Notes: a model not told the origin generated them from the sequence alone. A stretch of DNA of 64,000 bases from Planococcus sp. CP5-4_YE (GCF_019042655.1 NZ_JAHPZO010000001.1:1-64000), one strand, 5' to 3'. Counted from the stretch's first letter, positions 16,478 to 25,822 are shown. A program made the numbers and translations.

Positions 16478-18094
16478 TTGGCCCAAACAGATTATAAAGC
16501 TTTACTTGCCAATCGAATGGAACGAGACTTTTCAAAATGGGCTGCTCAGGGCGAAATTCAAGAACGTGAAGTCTATCGGTTTTTGCACACAATGAAAGGC
16601 ACTGCAGGAACAATCGGATTAATGGGACTATCCGATTTCTGTACAAGCCAGTTAGATTCGTTTTCAGAAAACAGCACTGTCTTGCTTCCAGTGAATTCAC
16701 TGGAAGGCTTCATGTCCTCATTCAGAAGATATTTCACAGATGAAGAGCTTGAACCGGAAAAAGAATCGATGCCTGAAGCTGCTAAAAATTACAGGACTAA
16801 CGTTGACGAAGCACTCGTGCTAATTATCGATGCGGATGCAGAAGCAGCTGCACACCTCAAGGAGAAATTAGAACTCAAAGGTATTACTGTCGTGATTGCC
16901 CTTGATGCGCAAAAGGGCACGGAGTTGTTCTATACCTTGCACCCGCAAATGGTCCTGCTGGAAACAAAGCTCCCGGACATAGACGGCTTTGCACTAGGCG
17001 AAAGAATAGTTGAAGCCGGCAGAAACCGATACCTCACTGTGGCTCTCATGAGTGAAGATGATGATGTTGCCAACCACATCCGTGCGATGGAAATCGGGGC
17101 TACAGACTTTCTCTCCAAACCCTTAACAATCCCCTACCTGATTCCTTATATGAAAAATCGCCTGCGAAACCAGGAAATCATTCTGCAAGGCACGCGGTTC
17201 GACGATCTGACTGGAGCGGGCAATCGCAAAGGGTTTGAGGAAGTGTTGCAGCAAATGATTAATTTAGCAGAAAGAACCGGTAAAACTTTTACTCTCGTGC
17301 TGCTCGATTTGGATTACTTTAAGAAAATCAATGACAATTATGGCCATCCTGCCGGCGATAAAGTACTGCGCATGTTCAGTCAACTCGTGCTGAAACTGAA
17401 GCGCAATGCGGATCAGTTTTTTCGCTACGGTGGAGAGGAATTCGCTCTGATTCTCCCTGAAACAAAAGCAAAAGAAGCTATCCTGTTAATTGAACGCCTG
17501 CGTACAGCACTTGCCGAAACTGTTTTCGAGATCGATGGCCACCAACCTTTTTCCGTAACATTCTCCGCTGGAATCAGCGAGTACCGGATGAAACAACAAA
17601 GTTTGGTGAACAAGGCAGACCAAGCGCTCTATCAAGCCAAACGAAATGGGCGCGACCAGACAAATGTGTACGAATCGGAGCAATATGAATTGAAACGCAA
17701 ACTGAACGTCCTCATCGTGGACGATGACTCACTCGTGCGTAAATTGGTATCCAAACAGTTTTCTAACTGGAAATCGGAGGATTTCGATATCCAGATCGAA
17801 GAACATTCAGACGGTCTTGCACTCGTCGATTCCGATTGGTACCGTCCGGATGAAAATTACATGATTTTGCTGGACGGCGTCATGCCAAAGATGGACGGGC
17901 TGGAAGTGCTGAGCCACGTGCGCTCGCAATATCCTCATGATAATATCGTCGTATCCATGCTCACTTCCCGCAACAACGAATCCGATATCGTATTGGCCTT
18001 AAAGAGCGGAGCCGATGATTACATCGTCAAACCGTTTTATGCACAGGAAGTCGTGGCCCGCGTCCAGCGGCTCACGAAGAGGATGTTCCAGTGA
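16478..18094 (+). CDS. Hpt-REC-GGDEF-REC diguanylate cyclase
   Basis: A 538-residue cytoplasmic signalling protein with four modules. A short Hpt domain carries the phosphorylatable His37 in HTMKGTAG. A first receiver (about 111-230) has Glu162 where the phospho-acceptor Asp is expected. A GGDEF domain (about 240-398) has an intact active site GGEEF at 318-322 and an inhibitory RxxD site (Arg309-Asp312). A C-terminal receiver (about 408-535) has Asp466, Thr496 and Lys518 intact. It should make c-di-GMP from GTP, gated by phosphorelay. Start is TTG after GGATGGTGAAAG. The stop overlaps the next GTG start, opening the four-gene operon. Confidence 0.9.
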   Translation: MAQTDYKALLANRMERDFSKWAAQGEIQEREVYRFLHTMKGTAGTIGLMGLSDFCTSQLDSFSENSTVLLPVNSLEGFMSSFRRYFTDEELEPEKESMPEAAKNYRTNVDEALVLIIDADAEAAAHLKEKLELKGITVVIALDAQKGTELFYTLHPQMVLLETKLPDIDGFALGERIVEAGRNRYLTVALMSEDDDVANHIRAMEIGATDFLSKPLTIPYLIPYMKNRLRNQEIILQGTRFDDLTGAGNRKGFEEVLQQMINLAERTGKTFTLVLLDLDYFKKINDNYGHPAGDKVLRMFSQLVLKLKRNADQFFRYGGEEFALILPETKAKEAILLIERLRTALAETVFEIDGHQPFSVTFSAGISEYRMKQQSLVNKADQALYQAKRNGRDQTNVYESEQYELKRKLNVLIVDDDSLVRKLVSKQFSNWKSEDFDIQIEEHSDGLALVDSDWYRPDENYMILLDGVMPKMDGLEVLSHVRSQYPHDNIVVSMLTSRNNESDIVLALKSGADDYIVKPFYAQEVVARVQRLTKRMFQ

Positions 18095-19143
18095 ACTTGT
18101 CGCATTTCTGGATCCTCATCGTCTCCCTGTTCCTTGGCCAATTGCTTCTCTTATTGATTTTGGCTTGGCGCAAGCAGCAATCGAATAAACGAGAAACAGC
18201 CATCAACGGCCAATACAATGCCTTAACTGATTCATTCAGCTCTCATATGATGGACCCCTCAGACGAACGGTTCATCACGGAACTGAAAGCCTCCCCTTAT
18301 CAATTGGTCGTGCTTGAACGCTTATTGAATCATTACGTATCCGTCACCAAGGCGGGTGCTGATTCGCCTGCTGTCTCACGCCTGTCGGAAGAGTTCCTTT
18401 CCAAGCGCTATATGAAATTGCTGAAGCGTGGAAACTGGGCAATGCGAATGAATACTTTATATTTCATTGAAGATTTCCGGATGGCGTCGCTGATTCCACA
18501 GCTAAAGGAAAAATTAGCGAAAAGTTCCCGTCTCGACCAAGAAACGCAGCAATTGATCCGCACGCTCGCTTCTTTAAACGAGACGGTGGCCATTGACGCG
18601 CTTGCAAAATACCCCGACGCCCCGGCCCGCTTGTATATCGATGTTTTCAAACGGCTGGACGAACTGACGAAACTAGATGAATTGGATGCCGCTTTAAAGG
18701 ATGAAGTTAACAACCAGATGCTGAAACATTCTGCCGTTTCCTATATTGGCCTGGCCGGCATGACACTGTTTCTTCCACGCGTTGAAGAAGAATTGCAACA
18801 CCCAGATATGGAAATGCGCATCCAGGCATTGAAAGCGATACTTCATCTGCAGTACATGAATTCTCCAAGCGCCCTTGCACCGTTTTTCCAGTCAACCGCT
18901 TGGCCGGAGCGCATGTTCGCCGCCCAGATTGCTGGCAAGCTGCAATTGTCGCGTTATAAAGAAACGCTCAGTGAACTGCTAGGTGATCCGGTGTGGTGGG
19001 TCCGCTACTCTTCAGCCGAAGCCTTAACACAGTTTTCTGAAGGGGATATCGTGCTGACCCATCTCGCAGAAAGCCACCCCGACCGCTATGCGCGCGACAT
19101 GGCGAATCAATGGAAAACCTCCCTTTTAGGAAGTGAACAATAA
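18091..19143 (+). CDS. Membrane-anchored HEAT-repeat protein
   Basis: The 350-residue product has one N-terminal TM helix (about residues 5-24, LIVSLFLGQLLLLLILAW) and then a cytoplasmic all-helical region whose repeating units (for example MEMRIQALKAILHLQ, and VRYSSAEALTQF near the C terminus) look like HEAT repeats. Such scaffolds mediate protein contacts. Lying between a diguanylate cyclase and a glycosyltransferase with 4-bp and 1-bp overlaps (GTGA, TAATG), it probably links or regulates the synthase at the membrane. No PilZ-type c-di-GMP site is seen. Confidence 0.8.
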   Translation: MNLSHFWILIVSLFLGQLLLLLILAWRKQQSNKRETAINGQYNALTDSFSSHMMDPSDERFITELKASPYQLVVLERLLNHYVSVTKAGADSPAVSRLSEEFLSKRYMKLLKRGNWAMRMNTLYFIEDFRMASLIPQLKEKLAKSSRLDQETQQLIRTLASLNETVAIDALAKYPDAPARLYIDVFKRLDELTKLDELDAALKDEVNNQMLKHSAVSYIGLAGMTLFLPRVEEELQHPDMEMRIQALKAILHLQYMNSPSALAPFFQSTAWPERMFAAQIAGKLQLSRYKETLSELLGDPVWWVRYSSAEALTQFSEGDIVLTHLAESHPDRYARDMANQWKTSLLGSEQ

Positions 19144-20540
19144 TGCAGGAAACAGCGCTGATTTTATCCTATATCGTCATCGCCTATATGCTTTTTTCAA
19201 GCCTGAGCTATCTCGGGCTCTTTGCGCTTGCCTATGGGAAAGTAAAAAAAGAAAACAAGCTCGATAAACGCGAGTCCACAGAGGATTTCTTAAGAAACCA
19301 ATCCACGTACCCGGTGTCGATACTGGTGCCGGCCTACAACGAAGAAGTTGGCGTTGTCAGCACAGTGCGCTCGCTATTGGCACTGGAATATCCTGAAAAA
19401 GAAATTATCGTTATTGATGACGGATCGAAAGACAGCACATCAATGCGCATGATCGAAGAATTCAAAATGAAAAAAATCCCTTTCGCTGTCCGCATGCACA
19501 TCGAAACTGCAGAAATCGAAGCCATTTACCAATCTTCGATCTTTCCTTATATCCGCCTTATCAAAAAAGCAAACGGCGGCAAGGCGGACGCATTGAATGC
19601 CGGAGTCAACCTCTCTTCTTTTCCGTACTTCTGTGCGATTGATGGAGATTCCATCTTGGAAAACGACGGCCTATTAAAATGCATGAAACCTATTATCGAA
19701 TCAGACGGCCAAATCATCGTCACCGGTGGATCTGTCCGGATCGCCAATGGCTCGACCATTTCAAGGAGCAAAGTGGAATTGATTGGCCTGCCGAAAAGCC
19801 CGATCGTCATCATGCAGATCGTCGAGTATTTCCGTGCCTTCTTGATCGGCCGGCTTGCTTTGAGCCATTTGAATATTTTACTGATTGTTTCTGGAGCGTT
19901 CGGCGTCTTCAATAAGGAACGCGTGATCCAAGCGGGCGGATACAATAAGAACACGGTCGGCGAAGATATGGAATTGGTCGTCCGGCTGCACCGTTTGCTG
20001 CGGGAAGAAAAATCCAAACAACGCATCGAATACATCCCCGATCCCGTCTGCTGGACGGAAGCCCCTGAATCACTAGAAGTGCTCAGGTCCCAGCGGATCC
20101 GCTGGCAGCGTGGGCTGCTTGAAACTTTATGGAATCACAGAAAAATGATGCTCAATCCGAAATACGGCTCGATCGGTTTGTTTTCCATGCCTTATTTCTT
20201 ATTTGTCGAACTGCTCGGCGCCGTATTCGAATTCATTGGCTATTTCATCATTTTCGGCGGCTTTTTCTTCTCATTGGTCGATCCGCAAGTCGCCGGTGTT
20301 ATGTTCTTGGTGACGGTGTTCTACGGGTCGCTCATTTCAGCACTCGCCGTATTGTTGGAAGAATTGACGCTGCACAAATACCCGAAAGTCTCCCATTTGA
20401 TGCGCCTGTATTTCTGGGCGCTGACTGAGGCCTTTTGGTACCGCCCGCTTATGGTGTTGTGGCGAGTCAAAGGAATTTTCGCCACTTTCCAAAAGAAAGC
20501 ACATTGGGGCGATATGAAACGCAAAGGAATTTCGACTTAA
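19143..20540 (+). CDS. Processive GT2-family membrane glycosyltransferase
   Basis: A 465-residue BcsA/PgaC/HasA-like family 2 glycosyltransferase. TM1 at 5-30 precedes the cytoplasmic catalytic domain with VPAYNEE (62-68), DDGS (92-95), the DxD-type IDGDS (166-170), GED (273-275) and the processive-enzyme signature QRIRW (317-321). Four or so TM helices follow at 340-440. It should polymerise and export a polysaccharide from a nucleotide sugar. It lacks a PilZ domain, so any c-di-GMP response must come through a partner such as the HEAT protein. No BcsB, deacetylase or other assembly genes are adjacent. Confidence 0.9.
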   Translation: MQETALILSYIVIAYMLFSSLSYLGLFALAYGKVKKENKLDKRESTEDFLRNQSTYPVSILVPAYNEEVGVVSTVRSLLALEYPEKEIIVIDDGSKDSTSMRMIEEFKMKKIPFAVRMHIETAEIEAIYQSSIFPYIRLIKKANGGKADALNAGVNLSSFPYFCAIDGDSILENDGLLKCMKPIIESDGQIIVTGGSVRIANGSTISRSKVELIGLPKSPIVIMQIVEYFRAFLIGRLALSHLNILLIVSGAFGVFNKERVIQAGGYNKNTVGEDMELVVRLHRLLREEKSKQRIEYIPDPVCWTEAPESLEVLRSQRIRWQRGLLETLWNHRKMMLNPKYGSIGLFSMPYFLFVELLGAVFEFIGYFIIFGGFFFSLVDPQVAGVMFLVTVFYGSLISALAVLLEELTLHKYPKVSHLMRLYFWALTEAFWYRPLMVLWRVKGIFATFQKKAHWGDMKRKGIST

Positions 20541-20557
20541 TTGCAAGGAGGATATTT

Positions 20558-20914
20558 ATGAAAAAAATATTGGTCGCAGATGATGAAGACATTTTGCGCA
20601 TTCTGATCGCGGATACATTAGAAGACGATTTCCTGATCGAAGAAGCCGAAGACGGCAAAGAAGCCCTGGAAAAAATCCGGGCCAATGACTACGATTTGGT
20701 CGTGCTGGATTATATGATGCCTTACCTGACCGGCATGGAAGTGCTTGAAGAAGTCAGAAAAGACCAGAACGACACGAAAGTGCTAATGCTGACCGCGAAA
20801 GCACAGGACGCAGACCGTGAGAAAGCCATCTTGAATGGGGCGGATTATTTTATGTCTAAGCCGTTCAGCCCGATGGAATTGTTGGCGCTTGTGGAAGATA
20901 TTTTGGTGTCCTGA
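20558..20914 (+). CDS. Single-domain response regulator receiver (CheY-like)
   Basis: A 118-residue stand-alone receiver: acidic pair DDED at 8-11, phospho-acceptor Asp51 (VVLDYMMP), Thr79 and Lys101 (SKPF) all in place, with no output domain. Start ATG 20558 is preceded by AAGGAGG at the usual distance; an in-frame extension upstream overlaps the glycosyltransferase gene and is rejected. Last gene of the operon. It may shuttle phosphate between the facing hybrid kinase and the Hpt/REC domains of the cyclase. Confidence 0.9.
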   Translation: MKKILVADDEDILRILIADTLEDDFLIEEAEDGKEALEKIRANDYDLVVLDYMMPYLTGMEVLEEVRKDQNDTKVLMLTAKAQDADREKAILNGADYFMSKPFSPMELLALVEDILVS

Positions 20915-21014
20915 TAAGCTGTGTTCTCCGAAGCTTGGATAGCCCACTGCTTCATTGAGATGAGAAGAGCTTTCGCACCCTATGTCTACGTAAAATTTAA
21001 AAATAGTTAACACT

Positions 21015-21060
21015 ACAAAAAACGACCACCCCCTATCTTGGGAACTGGTCGTTTTTTTCA
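21015..21060. terminator. Bidirectional terminator between the GT2 operon and the hybrid kinase
   Basis: AAAAAACGACCA and TGGTCGTTTTTT flank a short loop region, giving T runs on both strands for the convergent units. Confidence 0.85.
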
Positions 21061-21076
21061 TTTCGTTTACTATTTA

Positions 21077-23992
21077 TCAACTCTCCGGCTCGTCGTCTAA
21101 TCCGTATGTGGCGTAGAAGATGACACCATTTTGCTCTTGGCCGTTTTGGAGGTTCTTCATCACTTTCGACAAATTCACCGGCGCATACGGTTTGGTCAGG
21201 TAATGGTTGATCTTGCTGATTTTACTGGCATCAGCCGATGGATCTAGTGCGGAAGAAATAACGATCGGAATGTTCTGTGTAACCGGGTCCACCTTCATCA
21301 TATCGACCAAATCCCAGCCGCTCAATTCCTCACCGAGCATGATGTCTACGACAGCGCCGACCAAAGGCGTGCGTTTCGCTTCTTTGAAGGCTTCCCCTGG
21401 CGAAGTGTGGTAGATCACTTTAAAGCCATTGAGTTTCAGCTCTTCTGACAATAGCAGGGCAAGGCTCATATCGTCTTCCACAATCATCACAGGCGGATTC
21501 TCTTCTACGCCTTCCTGTGCAGTATATTCCTGGATTCCAGATATGAGCGACAACTCAAAGTGGATGGTCGTGCCTTTTCCTTCCTCTGACTCAATCCAAA
21601 TCTTGCCGTCGTGCTTGGCGATGATTTCCTGGCAAATCGCAAGGCCCAGTCCGGTTCCGCCAATTTTCCGTCGCGAACTATTGTCGATGCGCTGGAATTT
21701 AGAGAACAGCTTAGGAATATCTTCAGTTGGAATCCCGATTCCTTCGTCTTGGATAGAGACACGAAGGTTATTGAAATTGTTTTTCATGCAGATCGTCACA
21801 TTGCCGCCTTCAGGAGAAAACTTGATGGCATTGCCGATCAAATTCATCAATACTTGCGTCAGGCGCTCACGATCGCCTTCCACTTTAACGTCTGAAGCAT
21901 CATCGATTAAGACAATGGAATGGGTCGATTGCGTTCTGAATTTCTCTGCCGCTTCGATGACCAGCTCATTCATCGACAGCTTATCCATCCGGTACACCTG
22001 GTCTCCTGATTCCATGCGCTGCAAATCCAAGAAATCGTTGATCAAATTGGTCAGGCGCATCGCTTCTTTATAAATCGTCTTCAAATAACGCACTTGCTTG
22101 TCCGGTTTCAATTCCTTATTGAGCAGCAGCTCTGTAAAGCCAAGTACGCTCGAAAGCGGCGTCCGCAACTCATGGCTGACGGTACTGACCAATTCGGATT
22201 TCATCTTGTCGACTTCATGCTCTCTCGTGATATCGCGGTGCACAAAGATTGTCCCTGTGCGCTCCCCATCGACGATGACCGGGGTGCTATAGACATCGAT
22301 CACTCGTTCATAAGGAGCTTTGACGGTATATTGGAAGGTCTTTGCTTCACTCTCTTTATTGCGGATGCACATGTTGAGGAAGTCAATCATCGCCTCTGAA
22401 GTGGTCGTTTGTTCGGCCATCTTGTGGACCCATACCTCTTGTGGAATGACCGCATCCAGCGGCGCATTCCCGCAACTCAGCATCGTGCACATCGTTTCAT
22501 TGCGCTGCACCATGCTGCCATTTTTCGCAATGAACTGAATGCCTTCATTGATATTATTGACGATGCGTTCATTCAATGTTCGTTCATGGATCGCCGCATC
22601 ATACAATTGGATCCGGTCGATTGCCAAATGGATGCGTTTCAGCAATCCATCAATATCGGCTTCTTCTTCTTCTGAAAAAGCTCTTCCGACACGCGACAAG
22701 CCGATTAGCGCAATGCCTTCGTTTTGTTCATTTTTCACAGAAGCGTACAAATCATGGACATAGACAGGACCATCCACAAAGCCTTTTTGCTCCAGCGCTT
22801 CCCTTGTGACTGTAAAGGATGCATCTTCTTGCAGGCGGGCTGTTAAATAAGGAATTTGCTGTTCTTGGAATTGCTCAAACATATCCTTCGTGAACCCTTT
22901 TAACGCATATTCACCAGAGCCCGGCAGCCATAAAACACCTGTATCGATGTCGTAAGTGTCGGTGAAGTACTTGAGTGTAGCATTGATCAATTTCTGTTTA
23001 TCCAAAGTGAATGACAGGATATGGTTCAAGTCGTTGAAGCGGATTAACCGATCCTTCGTTTGTCCGGTTTCCTCCAAGGCCACTTGCAGTTCTGCCTGCT
23101 TTTCCTGCAGTTGGTCTTTGTTTAAAAGCAAGGCTTGGTTTTGGGAAGTCAGGTCTTCCTGGTTTTTGCGGATGGTGTTCATCATTCTATGGAAGGTCAT
23201 GGACAATAAGCCAATTTCATCCGCTCGTTCCAACGGCTTGTAAGAAATCTGCTTGCCTTTTCCGAATCCTTCGATGGATTCACGCATTCCTTCCAAAGGC
23301 TTTACGATATCGTTCATCGCTCTATAAATAATCAGGGCTGTAATAATAAATAGCAGGATAAACAACGAAATCAACGCGAACGAAAAATTCTCCGACTGCC
23401 TGATCATGTCTTCGTTCAATTGCTCCAATTCTGCTTCGGATGTGGTTTTGTATTCATCGGCGAAAGCGACAAATTCATTCACAGCAGCATTGGTGCCTGC
23501 ATTAGAAAGATTCCTCAACGCTTGATAATCGTCATTTTCCACCGCTTCAATCGCATCTGGAAATACTTGGCCTTCAAATGTCGCGATAAATGTAGACAAA
23601 TCCGCAATTTCTTTTTGTTCTTCATTATTAATCGACAAACTTTCCAATCTTTCAATTGCACTCTTCAAAATCTCCAGCTCTACATATGCCAACCTTAGCT
23701 CTTCCTGATTTTGAAAAGCATAATATCCTCTAGTGCGGAAAAAAAGCTGATTTAAGGCTTCGGAAAGCCCTTGCAAGGTTTCCTGCTTCTGGGCAAGCTG
23801 ATCGTATTCTTCCAGTTTATCCTCTTGCAGCTTGTTCATATAAAAATAAATGCCGGCAATCAAAAAGGAACAAATAAGTAAAGAAGATAATGTTATTCGA
23901 AGATATTTATGCCTGATGCCTTTTTCCGATGATTTATACATGATGCCGCGCCCCCAGCTCTTCGTTGTTTTTATACAGGAAAAAAATTTCAA
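21077..23992 (-). CDS. Hybrid sensor histidine kinase with C-terminal receiver
   Basis: A 971-residue membrane kinase. TM1 (about 32-52) and TM2 (about 205-225) bracket a 150-residue helical extracytoplasmic sensor. A HAMP linker, coiled coil, GAF-like domain, PAS domain (about 470-590), HisKA with His at about 607 (SHELRTP), HATPase with DEGIGIP and GTGLGLAIC, and a receiver with Asp at about 881 follow. Start is TTG preceded by AAGGA; an ATG 17 codons later is the alternative. Gene order and the receiver/Hpt content of the facing operon suggest a phosphorelay controlling the diguanylate cyclase. Confidence 0.88.
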   Translation of the reverse strand: MKFFSCIKTTKSWGRGIMYKSSEKGIRHKYLRITLSSLLICSFLIAGIYFYMNKLQEDKLEEYDQLAQKQETLQGLSEALNQLFFRTRGYYAFQNQEELRLAYVELEILKSAIERLESLSINNEEQKEIADLSTFIATFEGQVFPDAIEAVENDDYQALRNLSNAGTNAAVNEFVAFADEYKTTSEAELEQLNEDMIRQSENFSFALISLFILLFIITALIIYRAMNDIVKPLEGMRESIEGFGKGKQISYKPLERADEIGLLSMTFHRMMNTIRKNQEDLTSQNQALLLNKDQLQEKQAELQVALEETGQTKDRLIRFNDLNHILSFTLDKQKLINATLKYFTDTYDIDTGVLWLPGSGEYALKGFTKDMFEQFQEQQIPYLTARLQEDASFTVTREALEQKGFVDGPVYVHDLYASVKNEQNEGIALIGLSRVGRAFSEEEEADIDGLLKRIHLAIDRIQLYDAAIHERTLNERIVNNINEGIQFIAKNGSMVQRNETMCTMLSCGNAPLDAVIPQEVWVHKMAEQTTTSEAMIDFLNMCIRNKESEAKTFQYTVKAPYERVIDVYSTPVIVDGERTGTIFVHRDITREHEVDKMKSELVSTVSHELRTPLSSVLGFTELLLNKELKPDKQVRYLKTIYKEAMRLTNLINDFLDLQRMESGDQVYRMDKLSMNELVIEAAEKFRTQSTHSIVLIDDASDVKVEGDRERLTQVLMNLIGNAIKFSPEGGNVTICMKNNFNNLRVSIQDEGIGIPTEDIPKLFSKFQRIDNSSRRKIGGTGLGLAICQEIIAKHDGKIWIESEEGKGTTIHFELSLISGIQEYTAQEGVEENPPVMIVEDDMSLALLLSEELKLNGFKVIYHTSPGEAFKEAKRTPLVGAVVDIMLGEELSGWDLVDMMKVDPVTQNIPIVISSALDPSADASKISKINHYLTKPYAPVNLSKVMKNLQNGQEQNGVIFYATYGLDDEPES

Positions 23993-24103
23993 AATTTATC
24001 CTTCAATGTAAAATTACTTCTCTTGTCATAGTATACGATTTCTCGTGTTTATAGAATCTTTTTTTTACGCTGTTCTTCTTCTATAAATGACACCAATACA
24101 ATT

Positions 24104-24139
24104 AAAAAAGCTTGAGGCAATGAAAGCCTCAAGCTTTTG
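24104..24139 (-). terminator. Terminator of the cardiolipin synthase gene
   Basis: AAAAGCTTGAGGC and GCCTCAAGCTTTT form a perfect 13-bp stem with a 7-base loop and a T run on the minus strand. Confidence 0.92.
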
Positions 24140-24167
24140 TGTCTTTCCGGGAAAATGATCACGGACT

Positions 24168-25622
24168 TTAAAGGATCGGTGATACCAGTTTCGCAATATC
24201 CTGTTTGGCTTTATCCATCCAGTGCTGTTTCTTGAAGTCTGCTTCTATTAATTCGACAGAGAGCTTGCGGTCCTGTCGGAAGATATCCGCCAATTCCAGT
24301 GCAGAATCGGCATCGTAGACAAAAGCATTCAATTCGAAATTCAAGGCAAAGCTGCGGACGTCCATATTAGCCGACCCCACCGAATAAGCCTGTCCATCGA
24401 TTACCAGCATTTTGGCATGCAGGAAGCCGTTCTGATAGCTAAAAACTTTGACGCCGTCTTCGAGCAGCTCGCGGGCAAAAGATAATGTCGCCGAATGGAC
24501 GAAAAGGTGATCTGCCAAATGCGGGATCATTAGCTGCACATCAACCCCGCCAAGCGCCGCAGTCCTTAGTGCATCCATGATGGATTTATCAGGAATGAAA
24601 TAGGGTGTCTGCAAGTAAATCGATTCTCGTGCATGATGGATCAGCTTCAAGTAGCCATTCTTGATGTCTTCATGCGTTTCCAAAGGCCCGCTTGCCACCA
24701 TTTGCATCGGAATGCCAGGCGAGTGGTCCATTTTGGGAAAATAGGTTTCTGCATACTTCATCGGGTATTTTTCAGCTGCCTGGTTCCAATCAATGAAAAA
24801 GCGGTTCTGCAAGGAATGCACCGCCTGGCCTTCAATACGCAGATGCGTATCGCGCCAATAGCCGAATTCTTTTTTCTGGCCGATGTATTCATCGCCGACA
24901 TTAAATCCCCCGGTATAGCCGACCTGCCCGTCGATCACAACCAATTTCCGGTGGTTTCGGTGATTAAGCCGAGGATTGATGCTCGTCAGCATGGCCGGCA
25001 AAAACGCAGCCGACTTGCCCCCTGCTTGATGGAACGCATCGAAGAAATGCTTCGGCAGGCTGCTTGATCCCAAATCATCATAGAGGAACAACACCTTGAC
25101 GCCTTGCTGTGCTTTTTCAGTCAGCAGCGACAGGAGGCTGTTTCCGAGATCATCATTGTTGAGGATAAAATACTGGAGATGGATATGCTTCGAGGCAGCA
25201 CGGATATCGTCAAACAAGGCATCGAATTTCCGCTTGCCATCATTAAAGATTTGAATATCCGAAGCTGTCGACAAAGGCGCGTCGGTCCGCGCAGCATTCA
25301 TTTGAACAATGTCCATCCATTTCCCTTTGAGTGCAACTGGCGGCTGGAAGCTTCTTGACTTCATTTCCGCGAGCTGGCGATCCTGCAGATCCGTGAAGTC
25401 ACGGTTCTCATAAGCAACCGGCCGATTCAGCCGGTTGCGCCTCAACGGTTTTCCGAACAGTAAATACAGCACAAAGCCCAGAATTGGGATAAAGAACAGG
25501 ATTAAGATCCATGCCCATGCTGAAGAAGCCGTTTTCCGCTCGAAAAATAAAATGAAAAATGCCAACACAATATTTACAATTATAAAAAGGTTACTGATAG
25601 CACTGAACCACTCGAATGAAAT
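24168..25622 (-). CDS. cls: Cardiolipin synthase, apparently starting at ATT
   Basis: A 484-residue phospholipase D-family enzyme that condenses two phosphatidylglycerols into cardiolipin. Two N-terminal TM helices (SAISNLFIIVNIVLAFFILF, then AWILILFFIPILGFVLYLLF) precede two HKD motifs, HRNHRKLVVIDG and HAKMLVIDG. The first conventional start in frame is a GTG at 25566-25568, which would remove half of TM1. Between that and the upstream in-frame TAA there is no ATG, GTG or TTG, but ATT at 25620-25622 lies 6 bases after a strong GGAGGG. ATT is therefore the likely start, giving the usual family length. Confidence 0.88.
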   Translation of the reverse strand: MSFEWFSAISNLFIIVNIVLAFFILFFERKTASSAWAWILILFFIPILGFVLYLLFGKPLRRNRLNRPVAYENRDFTDLQDRQLAEMKSRSFQPPVALKGKWMDIVQMNAARTDAPLSTASDIQIFNDGKRKFDALFDDIRAASKHIHLQYFILNNDDLGNSLLSLLTEKAQQGVKVLFLYDDLGSSSLPKHFFDAFHQAGGKSAAFLPAMLTSINPRLNHRNHRKLVVIDGQVGYTGGFNVGDEYIGQKKEFGYWRDTHLRIEGQAVHSLQNRFFIDWNQAAEKYPMKYAETYFPKMDHSPGIPMQMVASGPLETHEDIKNGYLKLIHHARESIYLQTPYFIPDKSIMDALRTAALGGVDVQLMIPHLADHLFVHSATLSFARELLEDGVKVFSYQNGFLHAKMLVIDGQAYSVGSANMDVRSFALNFELNAFVYDADSALELADIFRQDRKLSVELIEADFKKQHWMDKAKQDIAKLVSPIL

Positions 25623-25639
25623 CTTAATCCCTCCTTACT

Positions 25640-25822
25640 CTATGGCTTGATTACGCAGTTTGTATTTGAAGAGCCACTTAGCAGCATTTGTGAAACATCT
25701 GGCGATAAAGACATTCCAAAAGCTGTGTTTGGATTGAACCGCTCGAAAACCCTCCTTTTACTTTTAACTTTGACACCATTTTCTTGTGCTAACACTTTAC
25801 CCTTTATGACAGCGGTCAACAC
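25640..25822 (-). CDS. Possible short upstream ORF, unrecognised
   Basis: An open frame of up to 60 residues ends 6 bases before the cls ribosome-binding site. Starts are weak: GTG at 25822 without a clear site, or GTG 25 bases further in after AAAGGG. The sequence is basic in the middle (VKVKSKRRVFERF) and matches nothing I know. It could be a leader peptide coupled to cls or chance. The remainder of 25823-25892 shows nothing. Confidence 0.25.
   Translation of the reverse strand: MLTAVIKGKVLAQENGVKVKSKRRVFERFNPNTAFGMSLSPDVSQMLLSGSSNTNCVIKP

Noticed and set aside
21429-22073. 214-residue plus-strand ORF
   Set aside because: Antisense to the conserved kinase core of the hybrid histidine kinase; Ser-rich shadow frame.
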